From the NCBI GenBank assembly GCA_927407015.1, contig CAKMJT010000024.1, positions 1-64,000 on the forward strand: a stretch of 64,000 bases of DNA, written 5' to 3'. The translations under genes were made by a program, and so were the position numbers. Below are positions 37,366 through 45,192 of the stretch, piece by piece (the first letter of the stretch is position 1; every line of letters begins with the position of its first letter). This stretch comes from an uncultured Proteiniphilum sp. (lineage in GTDB: Bacteria > Bacteroidota > Bacteroidia > Bacteroidales > Dysgonomonadaceae). The notes under the pieces were generated by a model. The model did not search any database, was not told the DNA's origin, and worked only from the letters and a program-made list of their open reading frames with translations.

Positions 37366-37477
37366 TGTTTTGATGGTAACATTAGTAACTTTAGTAACTG
37401 ATCGAATAGATGATCTATTGAAGCAAAAAAAAAAGTAATGTTTTAATGGTAACATTAGTAACTTTAGTAACTGATCG
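37332..37477. repeat. 73-bp tandem duplication with GTAAC iterons
   Basis: Copy 1 (37332-37404) contains the last codons and stop of the preceding HTH gene; copy 2 (37405-37477) differs by one base (G to A). Each copy carries three GTAAC words at 9-bp spacing: 37376, 37385, 37394 and 37449, 37458, 37467. Two more at 37499 and 37508 overlap the integrase start. The regular array resembles iterons or a regulator binding array. Confidence 0.85.
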
Positions 37478-37495
37478 AATAAAAAAGCAAAAGTA

Positions 37496-38665
37496 ATGGT
37501 AACAAGAGTAACATTAAGACAAAAGAAAATTAGTAAAGGACGGCAAAGCCTTTATTTGGATTTTTACCCGGCTATTGCACACCCGGAAACAGGCAAACCC
37601 ACACGAAGGGAATTTTTAGGGCTGTATATTATTGTCAAGGCAAAAATACCTTTTGACAAATACCACAATACTGAAACCTTGAAAATTGCCGAAAGCATAA
37701 GACAGAAACGGGAAAACATTTTGAATAAACCTGAAATTTACACGGGTTTTGAAAAGGAGCAGTTAAGAATGAAGGAACAGGGCGAACAAAGCTTTATTGA
37801 ATACTTCAGGGAATTAGCCAATAAACGAAAAGAGAGTAATTACGATAACTGGATTTCAACACTTAATTACCTCGAAGCGTTTACCAACGGGAAATTAAAT
37901 TTTAATGATCTTTTTATCGAAACAAAAGACGGTTTGAAACCGGCACCCTTTTTTGAGAATTTCAAAAAATACTTACTTGAAACCAAAAGCATACGGAGCA
38001 ATAAAACAACCCTTTCACAAAATTCAGCTGTTTCTTATTTTTTAAAAGTCAAAGCAGCATTGAAACAAGCGTACAAAGATGGAATGATACAAACCGACCT
38101 GAACGCTAAAGTATCACCAATTCCAAAGCAAGAAACAAGACGGGAATATTTAACCCTTGAGGAACTTAATAAACTTGTAAAAACGCCTTGCAACAACCCA
38201 TTATTGAAACGTGCAGCCCTATTTTCAGCCCTTACAGGGTTACGGTTTTCTGATATTGAAAAAATGGTTTGGGGCGAAATTGAATACATAGAGGGGCAAG
38301 GGTATTTTCTGAATTTCACACAAAAGAAAACAAAAGGCGTTGAGGATTTACCCATTTCCGAACAGGCATACAGTTTATTGGGTGAGCCGAATGAACCAAC
38401 CGCCAAAGTTTTTGAGGGGCTGAAGTATTCAGCATACCAAAATAAACACCTCTTTCAATGGATTGGAGCAGCCGGAATAACAAAAGATATAACCTTTCAT
38501 TGTTTCCGGCATACATACGCAACCTTGCAGCTATCTGAAGGTACGGATATTTACACGGTTTCAAAGATGCTGGGACACCGGGACCTAAAAACCACACAAA
38601 TTTATGCAAAGATTGTGAGCAAAACCAAGCGGGAAGCGACAAATAAAATTAATTTAGATATGTAA
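37496..38665 (+). CDS. Tyrosine-type site-specific integrase of the island
   Basis: This 389-residue recombinase has an N-terminal arm-binding region (RVTLRQKKISKGRQSLYLDF), a SAM-like core-binding domain (about 95-200) and the catalytic domain. Catalytic residues are visible in ALTGLRFSDIEKM (Arg), HCFRHTYATLQL (His-x-x-Arg), LGHRDLKTTQIYAKI (His and Tyr nucleophile). The type is the phage-integrase family common in Bacteroidota mobile elements. It presumably recombines the 18-bp sites at 36484 and 45193. Its first codons (MVTRVT) contain two GTAAC iterons. Confidence 0.94.
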   Translation: MVTRVTLRQKKISKGRQSLYLDFYPAIAHPETGKPTRREFLGLYIIVKAKIPFDKYHNTETLKIAESIRQKRENILNKPEIYTGFEKEQLRMKEQGEQSFIEYFRELANKRKESNYDNWISTLNYLEAFTNGKLNFNDLFIETKDGLKPAPFFENFKKYLLETKSIRSNKTTLSQNSAVSYFLKVKAALKQAYKDGMIQTDLNAKVSPIPKQETRREYLTLEELNKLVKTPCNNPLLKRAALFSALTGLRFSDIEKMVWGEIEYIEGQGYFLNFTQKKTKGVEDLPISEQAYSLLGEPNEPTAKVFEGLKYSAYQNKHLFQWIGAAGITKDITFHCFRHTYATLQLSEGTDIYTVSKMLGHRDLKTTQIYAKIVSKTKREATNKINLDM

Positions 38666-38686
38666 TAAACTCAAAATAAAATAACG

Positions 38687-39676
38687 ATGATAACACCGAA
38701 AATTAAAGCATTATTTCAATTCATTGATTTTTTACATTCAAACATTGAAAATTTCAACCAGTACGAAAATGAAATAAACGAACTTCGCTTATTGGGTGAG
38801 GAACGTGAAAAAGTGTACAAAAAAAAGAACTTTGCTGAAAAACAGAAATACGATAGAATACAGCTGCAAATAGGGGGCAAAGTTAAAGTTATTCAGGATA
38901 ATATCGTACAGCCAATAAGAGACAAAGCTAATGAATTAAGCATTTGCAGCCCTGAAGCATACAAAACCGAAACCCTTTGGAACTGGAACAGTGCCGAAAT
39001 AATTGGACTTAAAGAGAAAGTCAGTAACGAGGATTTACCAGAAATATTCAACCACAAAAACAAATACATTGAATACCGGACAAAGACAAAAGTGTCTATG
39101 CTTTTTGGATTACCTCTTTTCTTTGATCATTTAGACGAAGTATTAAAAGAACTATTCAGTTACTTCAATGAAACAGAACATAACGAATTTGAAGCTTTTG
39201 AAACCAAAGAAATATTTTCAAACAGTATAGCGGAAGCGCTTGAGTTACAAAAGCAAGGGTACAAAGTTGCTGTACCATTGAATTTATATAACCCGGTGAA
39301 GGAGCAACAAGGGAGCAATACAGAGCCGTTGCCACCTCAAACAGATACAAAGAAGGTGAATACTAAGACACCCAAAGAAAAGACGTTGAGCGGCCTTATT
39401 ACACACCAAAACAGCCTTGAAATTGTTGAGGGTATAAAAATTCAATACAAGAACATAAAAGGCAAACGGTTAAAATTGTTGTTGTTGGCTTTGCAGGAAT
39501 TAGGTTTATTTCCAAAAGAAAGGATTGCACAAAAGTTTTACGATTGTTGCAAAGCTGAATTTAGTTGGGATATAGCAACTTACCAAGCAATGAATGGTTA
39601 TCAATATAATGAACACACCGACAAAACAGAGTTGATAGAAATGAAACAATACCTTAAAAGTCTTATGAACCCATAA
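38687..39676 (+). CDS. Unknown island protein, 329 residues
   Basis: I do not recognise the family. It is soluble, highly charged and rich in Lys and Glu, with no signal peptide or membrane segment. There is a helical N-terminal half (IDFLHSNIENFNQYENEINE), a polar linker around residues 205-235 (EQQGSNTEPLPPQTDTKKVN), and a C-terminal domain containing KGKRLKLLLLALQELGL and YQAMNGYQYNEHTDK that seems independently folded. It follows the integrase by 21 nt and ends just before the phased operator at 39683. Its position between integration and replication genes suggests an element-specific function, not cargo. Confidence 0.65.
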   Translation: MITPKIKALFQFIDFLHSNIENFNQYENEINELRLLGEEREKVYKKKNFAEKQKYDRIQLQIGGKVKVIQDNIVQPIRDKANELSICSPEAYKTETLWNWNSAEIIGLKEKVSNEDLPEIFNHKNKYIEYRTKTKVSMLFGLPLFFDHLDEVLKELFSYFNETEHNEFEAFETKEIFSNSIAEALELQKQGYKVAVPLNLYNPVKEQQGSNTEPLPPQTDTKKVNTKTPKEKTLSGLITHQNSLEIVEGIKIQYKNIKGKRLKLLLLALQELGLFPKERIAQKFYDCCKAEFSWDIATYQAMNGYQYNEHTDKTELIEMKQYLKSLMNP

Positions 39677-39682
39677 TAAACC

Positions 39683-39724
39683 ACTTGCACAGACTTGTAT
39701 TTACTTGTTTACAAGTTTATACAA
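39683..39724. promoter_or_regulatory. Phased ACTTG repeats and 30-bp dyad (candidate operator)
   Basis: ACTTG occurs at 39683, 39693 and 39703, exactly one helical turn apart. The segment 39695-39724 is a dyad in which TTGTAT and ACTTGT are mirrored by ACAAGT and ATACAA, each separated by TT. It precedes the promoter and start of the HTH-primase operon. Confidence 0.6.
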
Positions 39725-39757
39725 CTGAATATCAATAAGATAAATAAGTAAAAAGCC

Positions 39758-39765
39758 TATTTTTG
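39758..39765 (+). promoter_or_regulatory. Probable -7 element of the HTH-primase operon
   Basis: TATTTTTG matches TAnnTTTG and lies 33 nt before the ATG at 39799. The upstream dyad (39695-39724) covers the -33 region, so its ligand would be placed to repress or activate. Confidence 0.45.
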
Positions 39766-39798
39766 CAATAGTTATTTCACAAATAAATTATTGTAAAA

Positions 39799-40158
39799 AT
39801 GGAACAGAACTTAACATTTGAACAGTTACCCCAAGCGGTAACAATGCTAACAAAAGAAGTTAGCGAATTGAAACGCCTGTTTATCGAAAAACAGGAACAG
39901 GAACCCACCGACCAGCCGGAACAGCTTTTAACCATACAACAGGCAGCTGAATTTTTAAGCCTTTCCGTTCCTACACTTTACACGAAAGTATCAAAAAGCG
40001 AATTACCCGTAATGAAGCGAGGTAAACGCCTGTACTTTTCCCGTACCGAATTAATGAACTACATTAAAGAAGGGCGTAAAAAGTCAAATGCTGAAATTGA
40101 AGCTGAAGCCGACGCGTATTTATCCGACAAAAAGAAAGGGCTGAACAATGGAAAATAA
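39799..40158 (+). CDS. Small excisionase-type HTH protein
   Basis: This 119-residue protein has an HTH_17 (MerR-like/excisionase) domain: LLTIQQAAEFLSLSVPTLYT and ELPVMKRGKRLYFSRTELMN, residues about 45-90. A coiled N-terminus (LPQAVTMLTKEVSELKRL) could mediate dimerisation. The gene overlaps the primase-helicase start by 11 nt, indicating translational coupling. It may be the excisionase or a replication regulator acting at the neighbouring dyad. Confidence 0.82.
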   Translation: MEQNLTFEQLPQAVTMLTKEVSELKRLFIEKQEQEPTDQPEQLLTIQQAAEFLSLSVPTLYTKVSKSELPVMKRGKRLYFSRTELMNYIKEGRKKSNAEIEAEADAYLSDKKKGLNNGK

Positions 40159-41707
40159 CCAACTGAACAGCCCTGAAGCCTTTGTAAGTGAAGGACAATA
40201 CAAAGATACCAATATTCAGGATAATATCAAATTAAACGTTGGGTTTGATGACCTTATTAACCCGGCTACCATCCAAAACCACGTTGAAGAACTAAAAAAG
40301 AAAAGCGAAGCAGCAACCCCACACGCTGAAATTTTGCAACAACTAATTGCACAATTTGAAACATTGGACTTTGAAGCGTTGGCGAACCCACACGGTGCCG
40401 AAGGGTTTAAACTGAACACCAAACATTTTTTGGTATTAGCAATTGAAAACGCCTTACTGTTTGCAGAAAATAACCGCTGGGGATTGTGCAAAAACAATGA
40501 TTTCATTTACCTGTACAATGGCACTTACTGGAAGGAAATAGACAAAGAAACGTTTCAAAAGTTTTTGGGTGAAGCAGCTGAAAAAATGGGCGTTGCTAAA
40601 TTTTCAGCACGTTACTACCAATTTAGGGAGCAGCTGTTTAAACAATTCCTTGCAACGGCATATTTACCTACACCCGAAAACAAAAAAGATACGGTACTGA
40701 TCAACTTGCAAAACGGAACGTTTGAAATAAGCCCACAGGGGACAAAATTAAGACCGTTTGACAGTACGGACTTTATGACCTACCAGCTACCATTTGAGTA
40801 CAACCCACAGGCAAAGGCACCGATATTTGAAGCGTATTTGAACAGGGTAATACCGGACAAAGAACGCCAAAGGGTACTTTCTGAATATTTAGGCTATGTA
40901 TTTATTAAAAACGGGTTTGAAGGGCTGAAGCTTGAAAAGGCGTTGCTATTATACGGAACCGGACAAAACGGGAAGTCAGTATTTTTTGATATTGTTACTT
41001 CATTGTTGGGGGGTGAAAATATTAGTAATTATTCCTTGCAAAGCTTGACAGAGGAAAAAGGTTTTTACCGGGCGAAAATTGCAAATAAACTTGTAAACTA
41101 TGCAAGTGAAATAAACGGAAAACTGGAAACAAGTTTATTCAAAGCAATGGTTTCCGGCGAACCCGTTGAAGCTTGTTTGAAGTATGGGCAACCCTTTTCA
41201 ATGACAAATTATGCCAAGTTTATTTTCAATTGTAACGAGTTACCAAAAGACGTTGAGCATACAGCTGCGTACTTCAGACGGTTTTTAATTATTCCTTTTG
41301 ATGTAACAATAACGGAACAGGAAAAAGACACCGAACTGGCAAAGAAAATTGTTAAATCTGAACTTTCAGGCGTATTCAATTGGGTACTGGAAGGGTTAAA
41401 CAGGTTACTTGAACAAAAGGAATTTTCGAAATGTGAAGCAGCCAAACAGGCACTTGAGCAATACAAAATTGAGAGTAACAGCGTACAGATGTTTTTGAAT
41501 GAAAACGAATACAAAAGCAGCCCTACAAATTATAAGCTGATCAAAGACCTGTACCCGGAATACAAGAAATTTTGTGAGGAAGACGGAGCAAGAGCATTTC
41601 AAAAGAAAAATTTCACAAAGCAGTTGCGAGGGCTGGGCTTTATTGTTGATAGGGTTGCACAAAACCAATTGGCTGTATTTGTTGAACGGGACGGGTACTA
41701 TTTTTGA
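40148..41707 (+). CDS. P4/D5-family primase-helicase (SF3 helicase)
   Basis: This 519-residue protein has the D5-N type region (GLCKNNDFIYLYNGTYWKEI through FMTYQLPFEYNP) followed by an SF3 helicase core: Walker A LLYGTGQNGKSVFFDIVTSL near residue 280, YASEINGKLETSLFKAMVSG (B region) and KFIFNCNELP (sensor C). A winged-helix C-terminus follows. Such proteins start replication of satellite phages like P4 and of plasmids. Together with the next gene it forms the replication module, so this element probably replicates after excision. Confidence 0.9.
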   Translation: MENNQLNSPEAFVSEGQYKDTNIQDNIKLNVGFDDLINPATIQNHVEELKKKSEAATPHAEILQQLIAQFETLDFEALANPHGAEGFKLNTKHFLVLAIENALLFAENNRWGLCKNNDFIYLYNGTYWKEIDKETFQKFLGEAAEKMGVAKFSARYYQFREQLFKQFLATAYLPTPENKKDTVLINLQNGTFEISPQGTKLRPFDSTDFMTYQLPFEYNPQAKAPIFEAYLNRVIPDKERQRVLSEYLGYVFIKNGFEGLKLEKALLLYGTGQNGKSVFFDIVTSLLGGENISNYSLQSLTEEKGFYRAKIANKLVNYASEINGKLETSLFKAMVSGEPVEACLKYGQPFSMTNYAKFIFNCNELPKDVEHTAAYFRRFLIIPFDVTITEQEKDTELAKKIVKSELSGVFNWVLEGLNRLLEQKEFSKCEAAKQALEQYKIESNSVQMFLNENEYKSSPTNYKLIKDLYPEYKKFCEEDGARAFQKKNFTKQLRGLGFIVDRVAQNQLAVFVERDGYYF

Positions 41708-41725
41708 ATATTAAAATTGTATGTA

Positions 41726-43273
41726 ATGGGAAACAGTAATAACGAATACAGATATAAATTTGAAAAAGGCAGCCGGAAGCACTTTTGCCCGGAGTGTAAC
41801 AAAAAACGTTTTGTTCGGTATATTGATACCAAAACGGGCGAATATTTGCCGGAGCAGTACGGGCGTTGCGACCGTTCAGACAATTGCGGTTATGATCTTA
41901 ACCCGTATTCAGATGGTTATGCAAAAATGGTTTGGGAACGGGAGCAGAAAGTTACTGAAGTTACTAAAGTTACTGTTCCAAAACAAAAATATTTTTACAC
42001 TAAGCCCAAGCCGAAGCCCGAACAGGAACCCGTTTTTTTTGACTTTGATACGTTCAAACAGACGTTGAGCAATTACGATAAAAACGTATTTATTCAAAAC
42101 TTACTGTTCCGGGTGCAATTCCCGTTTGAAGCTGATGAAATTACAAGGGTTATTCAGCTGTATAGATTGGGGACGGTTGCAAATGGTTACAGAGCAGGGG
42201 CAAACACCTTTCCTTTCATTGACGAAACCGGCAATGTAAGGGCTATACAAGTAAAACAATTTGATGAAGCTAACCACACCACAGGCACCGACTTTTTACA
42301 TTCAATCATAGAGAAACACCACACCCGGAACAACAAGCCGTTGCCCGTATGGTTGGAAAAATACATACAGCAAGAAAAACGAATTACCTGTTTATTTGGC
42401 GATCACCTTTTGAGCAAATACCCTAACAACCCCGTTGCTTTAGTTGAAGCACCAAAGACGGCTGTTTATGGTACATTGTATTTTGGATTGCCTGATACAC
42501 CTGAAAGCCTTATTTGGTTGGCTGTTTACAATAAGAGCAGTTTTTCATTTGATAAGCTGAAAGCATTGAAGGGGCGGTTTGTGTATGTATTCCCGGACTT
42601 ATCAAAAGACGGGAACACGTTCCGTGAATGGCAAACCAAAGCCAAAGGATATGAAGCACGACTACCCGGCACCCGGTTTGTTTTTTCCGACTTACTGGAG
42701 CAGTTGGCACCGGAAGCGGATAAAACAAAAGGAAACGACCTTGCAGACTTTTTAATAAAATTAGATTGGCGAAAATTCAGAAAACGGGAAATAACGGAAG
42801 AGCAACCCGAACCCGAAAAAGTTACTGAAGTTACTAAAGTTACCAATGAAACAAACATTATTTTTTCTGACAATGAAAAAATACAAGAAACACCGGTACG
42901 GGTACCAGGAACACACGAAACCGATTTTATTGAATGGTTACAGCAAGGTAATAAACCGTTGAATTATGGAAAGGAAGCTAAACAATACGATGGGAACAAA
43001 GATTGTTCAAATGATAACTGGAGCAATAACAGGGGAAAAGGAAAGACACAACCGCAAAGCTGGAACGATGAGATTACAGAACTTGAAACATATTTTGCGA
43101 ACATTGAACTACCAACCCAACCCGTGAAGCTGAACGAAAGCAGTACAATAACGGATTGTTCCTTATTTATGGAAACCCACTTTGCCACCGTGAAAAGAAA
43201 TAACGGGAATAAAACATTTTTACCATACTTGAACAGGTTACAGCAATTAAAACAAATGCTAATAACAACCTGA
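41726..43273 (+). CDS. Zinc-finger/toprim-like replication protein (DUF6371-like)
   Basis: This 515-residue protein begins with a Cys4 motif (CPECNKKRFVRY, then CDRSDNCGY) like the zinc finger of DNA primases. The middle region (FPFIDETGNVRAIQVKQFDE, LVEAPKTAVYGTLYFG, GRFVYVFPDLSKDGNTFREW) resembles the DUF6371/PG0870-type toprim-like fold. The tail is polar and disordered. Two copies of VTEVTKVT, encoded by GTTACT repeats, contain inverted GTAAC words at 41951 and 42821. I chose ATG 41726 over the TTG at 41717. It probably works with the upstream helicase in primer synthesis. Confidence 0.75.
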   Translation: MGNSNNEYRYKFEKGSRKHFCPECNKKRFVRYIDTKTGEYLPEQYGRCDRSDNCGYDLNPYSDGYAKMVWEREQKVTEVTKVTVPKQKYFYTKPKPKPEQEPVFFDFDTFKQTLSNYDKNVFIQNLLFRVQFPFEADEITRVIQLYRLGTVANGYRAGANTFPFIDETGNVRAIQVKQFDEANHTTGTDFLHSIIEKHHTRNNKPLPVWLEKYIQQEKRITCLFGDHLLSKYPNNPVALVEAPKTAVYGTLYFGLPDTPESLIWLAVYNKSSFSFDKLKALKGRFVYVFPDLSKDGNTFREWQTKAKGYEARLPGTRFVFSDLLEQLAPEADKTKGNDLADFLIKLDWRKFRKREITEEQPEPEKVTEVTKVTNETNIIFSDNEKIQETPVRVPGTHETDFIEWLQQGNKPLNYGKEAKQYDGNKDCSNDNWSNNRGKGKTQPQSWNDEITELETYFANIELPTQPVKLNESSTITDCSLFMETHFATVKRNNGNKTFLPYLNRLQQLKQMLITT

Positions 43274-43320
43274 TAAAACCTAACATTTTAAAAAGGAATA
43301 TTAAACTAAAGTTGAGTAAT

Positions 43321-43668
43321 ATGTTACAAAAAATAATCATAAGCAGAGCCATAAACAAAGATGGCACAGATACAGAGTTAAAAGATATTGTCGGATGGTA
43401 CACACCGATTGCAGTATTTAAGCTTGAGCCGAAAAGTAAATATTACATTCTGATATTTCATGATTTGGGTGAGATGTTTCCAAAGAAGTTATTTGCACAG
43501 GTAAAGATATCCTCTTTCAATAGGATAATAAAGGAGCGTAACAGAGTTGATTTGTGGAGAGGTGCATTATATCGCGGTTATAGGGTTAAGTACACAGGCT
43601 GTAAAACATTTATTCCTGATACGCAACAAACAATTACAGTTGAATTTGGCAGATCACTGTTTAAGTAA
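43321..43668 (+). CDS. Unknown small island protein
   Basis: The protein has 115 residues from ATG 43321 (a TTG at 43312 is in the same frame). It is basic and probably beta-rich, with several aromatic residues (LWRGALYRGYRVKYTGCKTF). No signal peptide, membrane helix or recognised motif is present. It lies between the replication module and the TerS-like gene on the same strand. Confidence 0.55.
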   Translation: MLQKIIISRAINKDGTDTELKDIVGWYTPIAVFKLEPKSKYYILIFHDLGEMFPKKLFAQVKISSFNRIIKERNRVDLWRGALYRGYRVKYTGCKTFIPDTQQTITVEFGRSLFK

Positions 43669-43706
43669 CAATATGTAACAGTAATAACATTTTAAAATTA
43701 TAGATT

Positions 43707-44030
43707 ATGGAAAAGAAATTTCAAAACAAAGAATTTGCATCAATGGCTGGGAAGGTGAGCAGCAGGGAAGGGGTTCCGAACAAGACCACCAACGAAGTGA
43801 GAAAAGCGTTTCAGCTATTAGTTGAAAATAATTTGCCACAGATGCAGGTTGATTTAGATTCATTAGAGCCGAAAGAGAGAATTAAATTCATGCTGGATAT
43901 GGCAAAGTTTATTTTACCACAGCTTCAATCAATCAGCATTGATGATCTGAGAGAGAAAGAAGTACAAGGATTTAATGTTTTGACTATTAACTTAAAAAAT
44001 GGAAGCGATGACAGAAGTAACAGTATTTAG
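43707..44030 (+). CDS. Phage-type small protein resembling terminase-small-subunit-associated proteins
   Basis: This 107-residue protein has the pattern GVPNKTTNEVRKAFQLLVEN followed by an acidic helix and KFMLDMAKFILPQLQSISI. This resembles short proteins found beside terminase genes in Bacteroidota phages (KGTPNKTT... ILPKL type). The resemblance is from memory of the pattern and is not proven. If right, the island may redirect phage packaging, as phage satellites with their own TerS do. The gene overlaps the next small membrane ORF. Confidence 0.5.
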   Translation: MEKKFQNKEFASMAGKVSSREGVPNKTTNEVRKAFQLLVENNLPQMQVDLDSLEPKERIKFMLDMAKFILPQLQSISIDDLREKEVQGFNVLTINLKNGSDDRSNSI

Positions 44031-44175
44031 TATTATTCTTTTAGTTATTTACTTGACAGCAGCGAGCCTTTTTGTCTATTGTATAGCTATTCTCATAAGA
44101 AGTGATATAACAGCCCACAGGGCAGGGAAAGGGGCAAATAACAAGCTTAACGAGGTGAGAAATAAAGTTGAATGA
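44008..44175 (+). CDS. Small single-pass membrane protein
   Basis: From ATG 44008 (or ATG 43999) the frame encodes 55 residues with one hydrophobic helix (VFSIILLVIYLTAASLFVYC) and a basic, polar tail (SDITAHRAGKGANNKLNEVR). It overlaps the preceding gene's 3' end and ends 1 nt before the next ATG, so three genes are packed as one operon. Its size and shape are holin-like or toxin-like, but no family is recognised. Confidence 0.5.
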   Translation: MTEVTVFSIILLVIYLTAASLFVYCIAILIRSDITAHRAGKGANNKLNEVRNKVE

Positions 44176-44176
44176 T

Positions 44177-44596
44177 ATGGAACAGATAGAAATTAAAACA
44201 CCGATGGACTTGTTTCTCTTTGTAGATAAATTCTTTGACAGAATGAGTGAGGAGGATAAAGAGCAATTAATGAGTGAGGTGCTGGGCAGTAGCTGGGTGG
44301 TTGTATTTTCCAATATGGGAGTATATAAAATAAGCAAGGCAGATTTAAAATTTGAGTTGGGGGCTATCTTAATGGATGACTTTAACAAAAATGTTTTTTA
44401 TGCATTGATACCACCATCAGAGTTTCTCAATGATAAGTTACTGGAACCACTACAAAGCAGACCGACCACACCCGAACAGCTTGAATACATTCGATGGTTA
44501 AGAAGTTGTAAGGATGGAATACGTTTCTCTAATAGGGTTTACAATGAAGCCGATTTTCCCGATCACATTAAAAAATATCTGATGATTGATGATTGA
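44177..44596 (+). CDS. Unknown island protein, 139 residues
   Basis: The product is soluble, acidic and has no recognised motif. Features are an amphipathic N-terminus (PMDLFLFVDKFFDRMSEEDK), a central strand-rich part (WVVVFSNMGVYKISKADLKF) and a C-terminal block (PTTPEQLEYIRWLRSCKDGI). It is the last gene of the island's small-gene operon, followed by a terminator at 44643. Its position is typical for accessory or defence cargo, but function is unknown. Confidence 0.55.
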   Translation: MEQIEIKTPMDLFLFVDKFFDRMSEEDKEQLMSEVLGSSWVVVFSNMGVYKISKADLKFELGAILMDDFNKNVFYALIPPSEFLNDKLLEPLQSRPTTPEQLEYIRWLRSCKDGIRFSNRVYNEADFPDHIKKYLMIDD

Positions 44597-44642
44597 TGAT
44601 TGATTACTGATAATTGACCGGTAGGAGTTTATTTACACTATA

Positions 44643-44672
44643 AAAAAGGGCGGGCGGTTGTTCGTTCTTTTT
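44643..44672 (+). terminator. Rho-independent terminator at the end of the island operon
   Basis: AAAAAGGGCG (44643-44652) pairs with CGTTCTTTTT (44663-44672) using two G:U pairs, with a 10-nt loop and a T-run. It lies 47 nt after the last island gene. Confidence 0.7.
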
Positions 44673-44919
44673 ATATATGCAGGGAGTTGAAAAATTTCCC
44701 GTTTTCGGAAACCATAAAAAAGGAGTAAGTAAAAGAGTTGAATAATTTTGCCGGTTAAAAAACAGGCTATTCTAAGCCCTTCAGAGCGACGATTATTTCT
44801 TTATGGACATCGCATCGGGAAGAAGTGGTAAAGCGAACACAGGCGACACGGCGAAGCGCGGTGGGTGGAGAAGAGGCATGTGTAACATACAGCATGTAAT
44901 TTTATGGACATTTGTGCCG

Positions 44920-44967
44920 ATGGGTGATCTCACATATACGGAATTCCGTACATGTATTTTTACCCAT
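44920..44967. repeat. Nested symmetrical palindrome near the right end of the island
   Basis: An inner near-palindrome of 24 bp (44932-44955) has the perfect core TACGGAATTCCGTA. It is enclosed by symmetric 6-nt spacers and an outer 6-bp stem ATGGGT/ACCCAT (44920-44925, 44962-44967). The surrounding gap 44597-45261 has no convincing gene. This could be a replication origin, recombination or relaxase-type site. Confidence 0.65.
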
Positions 44968-45145
44968 GCAACTAATAACACCAAGCTCAAAGCTCAAAGC
45001 CGAAAGCATACCACCGGAAAAATTAAGAGCGTTTCTATTGAGTTGAAAAGGTACCCGGAAAGTTATTTACATTTCAGGTAAGACACTTTTACAAACAGCC
45101 CTAATTTAGCCCGATAGTATTAATTTCCATACACAAATGTATCCT

Positions 45146-45155
45146 ATTTGTACCC
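45146..45155. promoter_or_regulatory. Right-end ATTTGTACC word (possible integrase arm site)
   Basis: ATTTGTACCC lies 38 nt inside the right attachment repeat and repeats the word found two times near the left end (36621, 36671), in the same orientation. Confidence 0.35.
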
Positions 45156-45192
45156 TTAAATCGTAACTAATTGATAAACAGTCAAAGTTACA

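Noticed and set aside
37332-37477. CRISPR-like array at the 73-bp repeats
   Set aside because: Only two directly adjacent copies with no spacers and no cas genes; it is a tandem duplication.
44803-45081. Plus-strand frame of 92 codons near the right end of the island
   Set aside because: No recognisable motif, and it runs through the nested palindrome. It looks like a chance frame.
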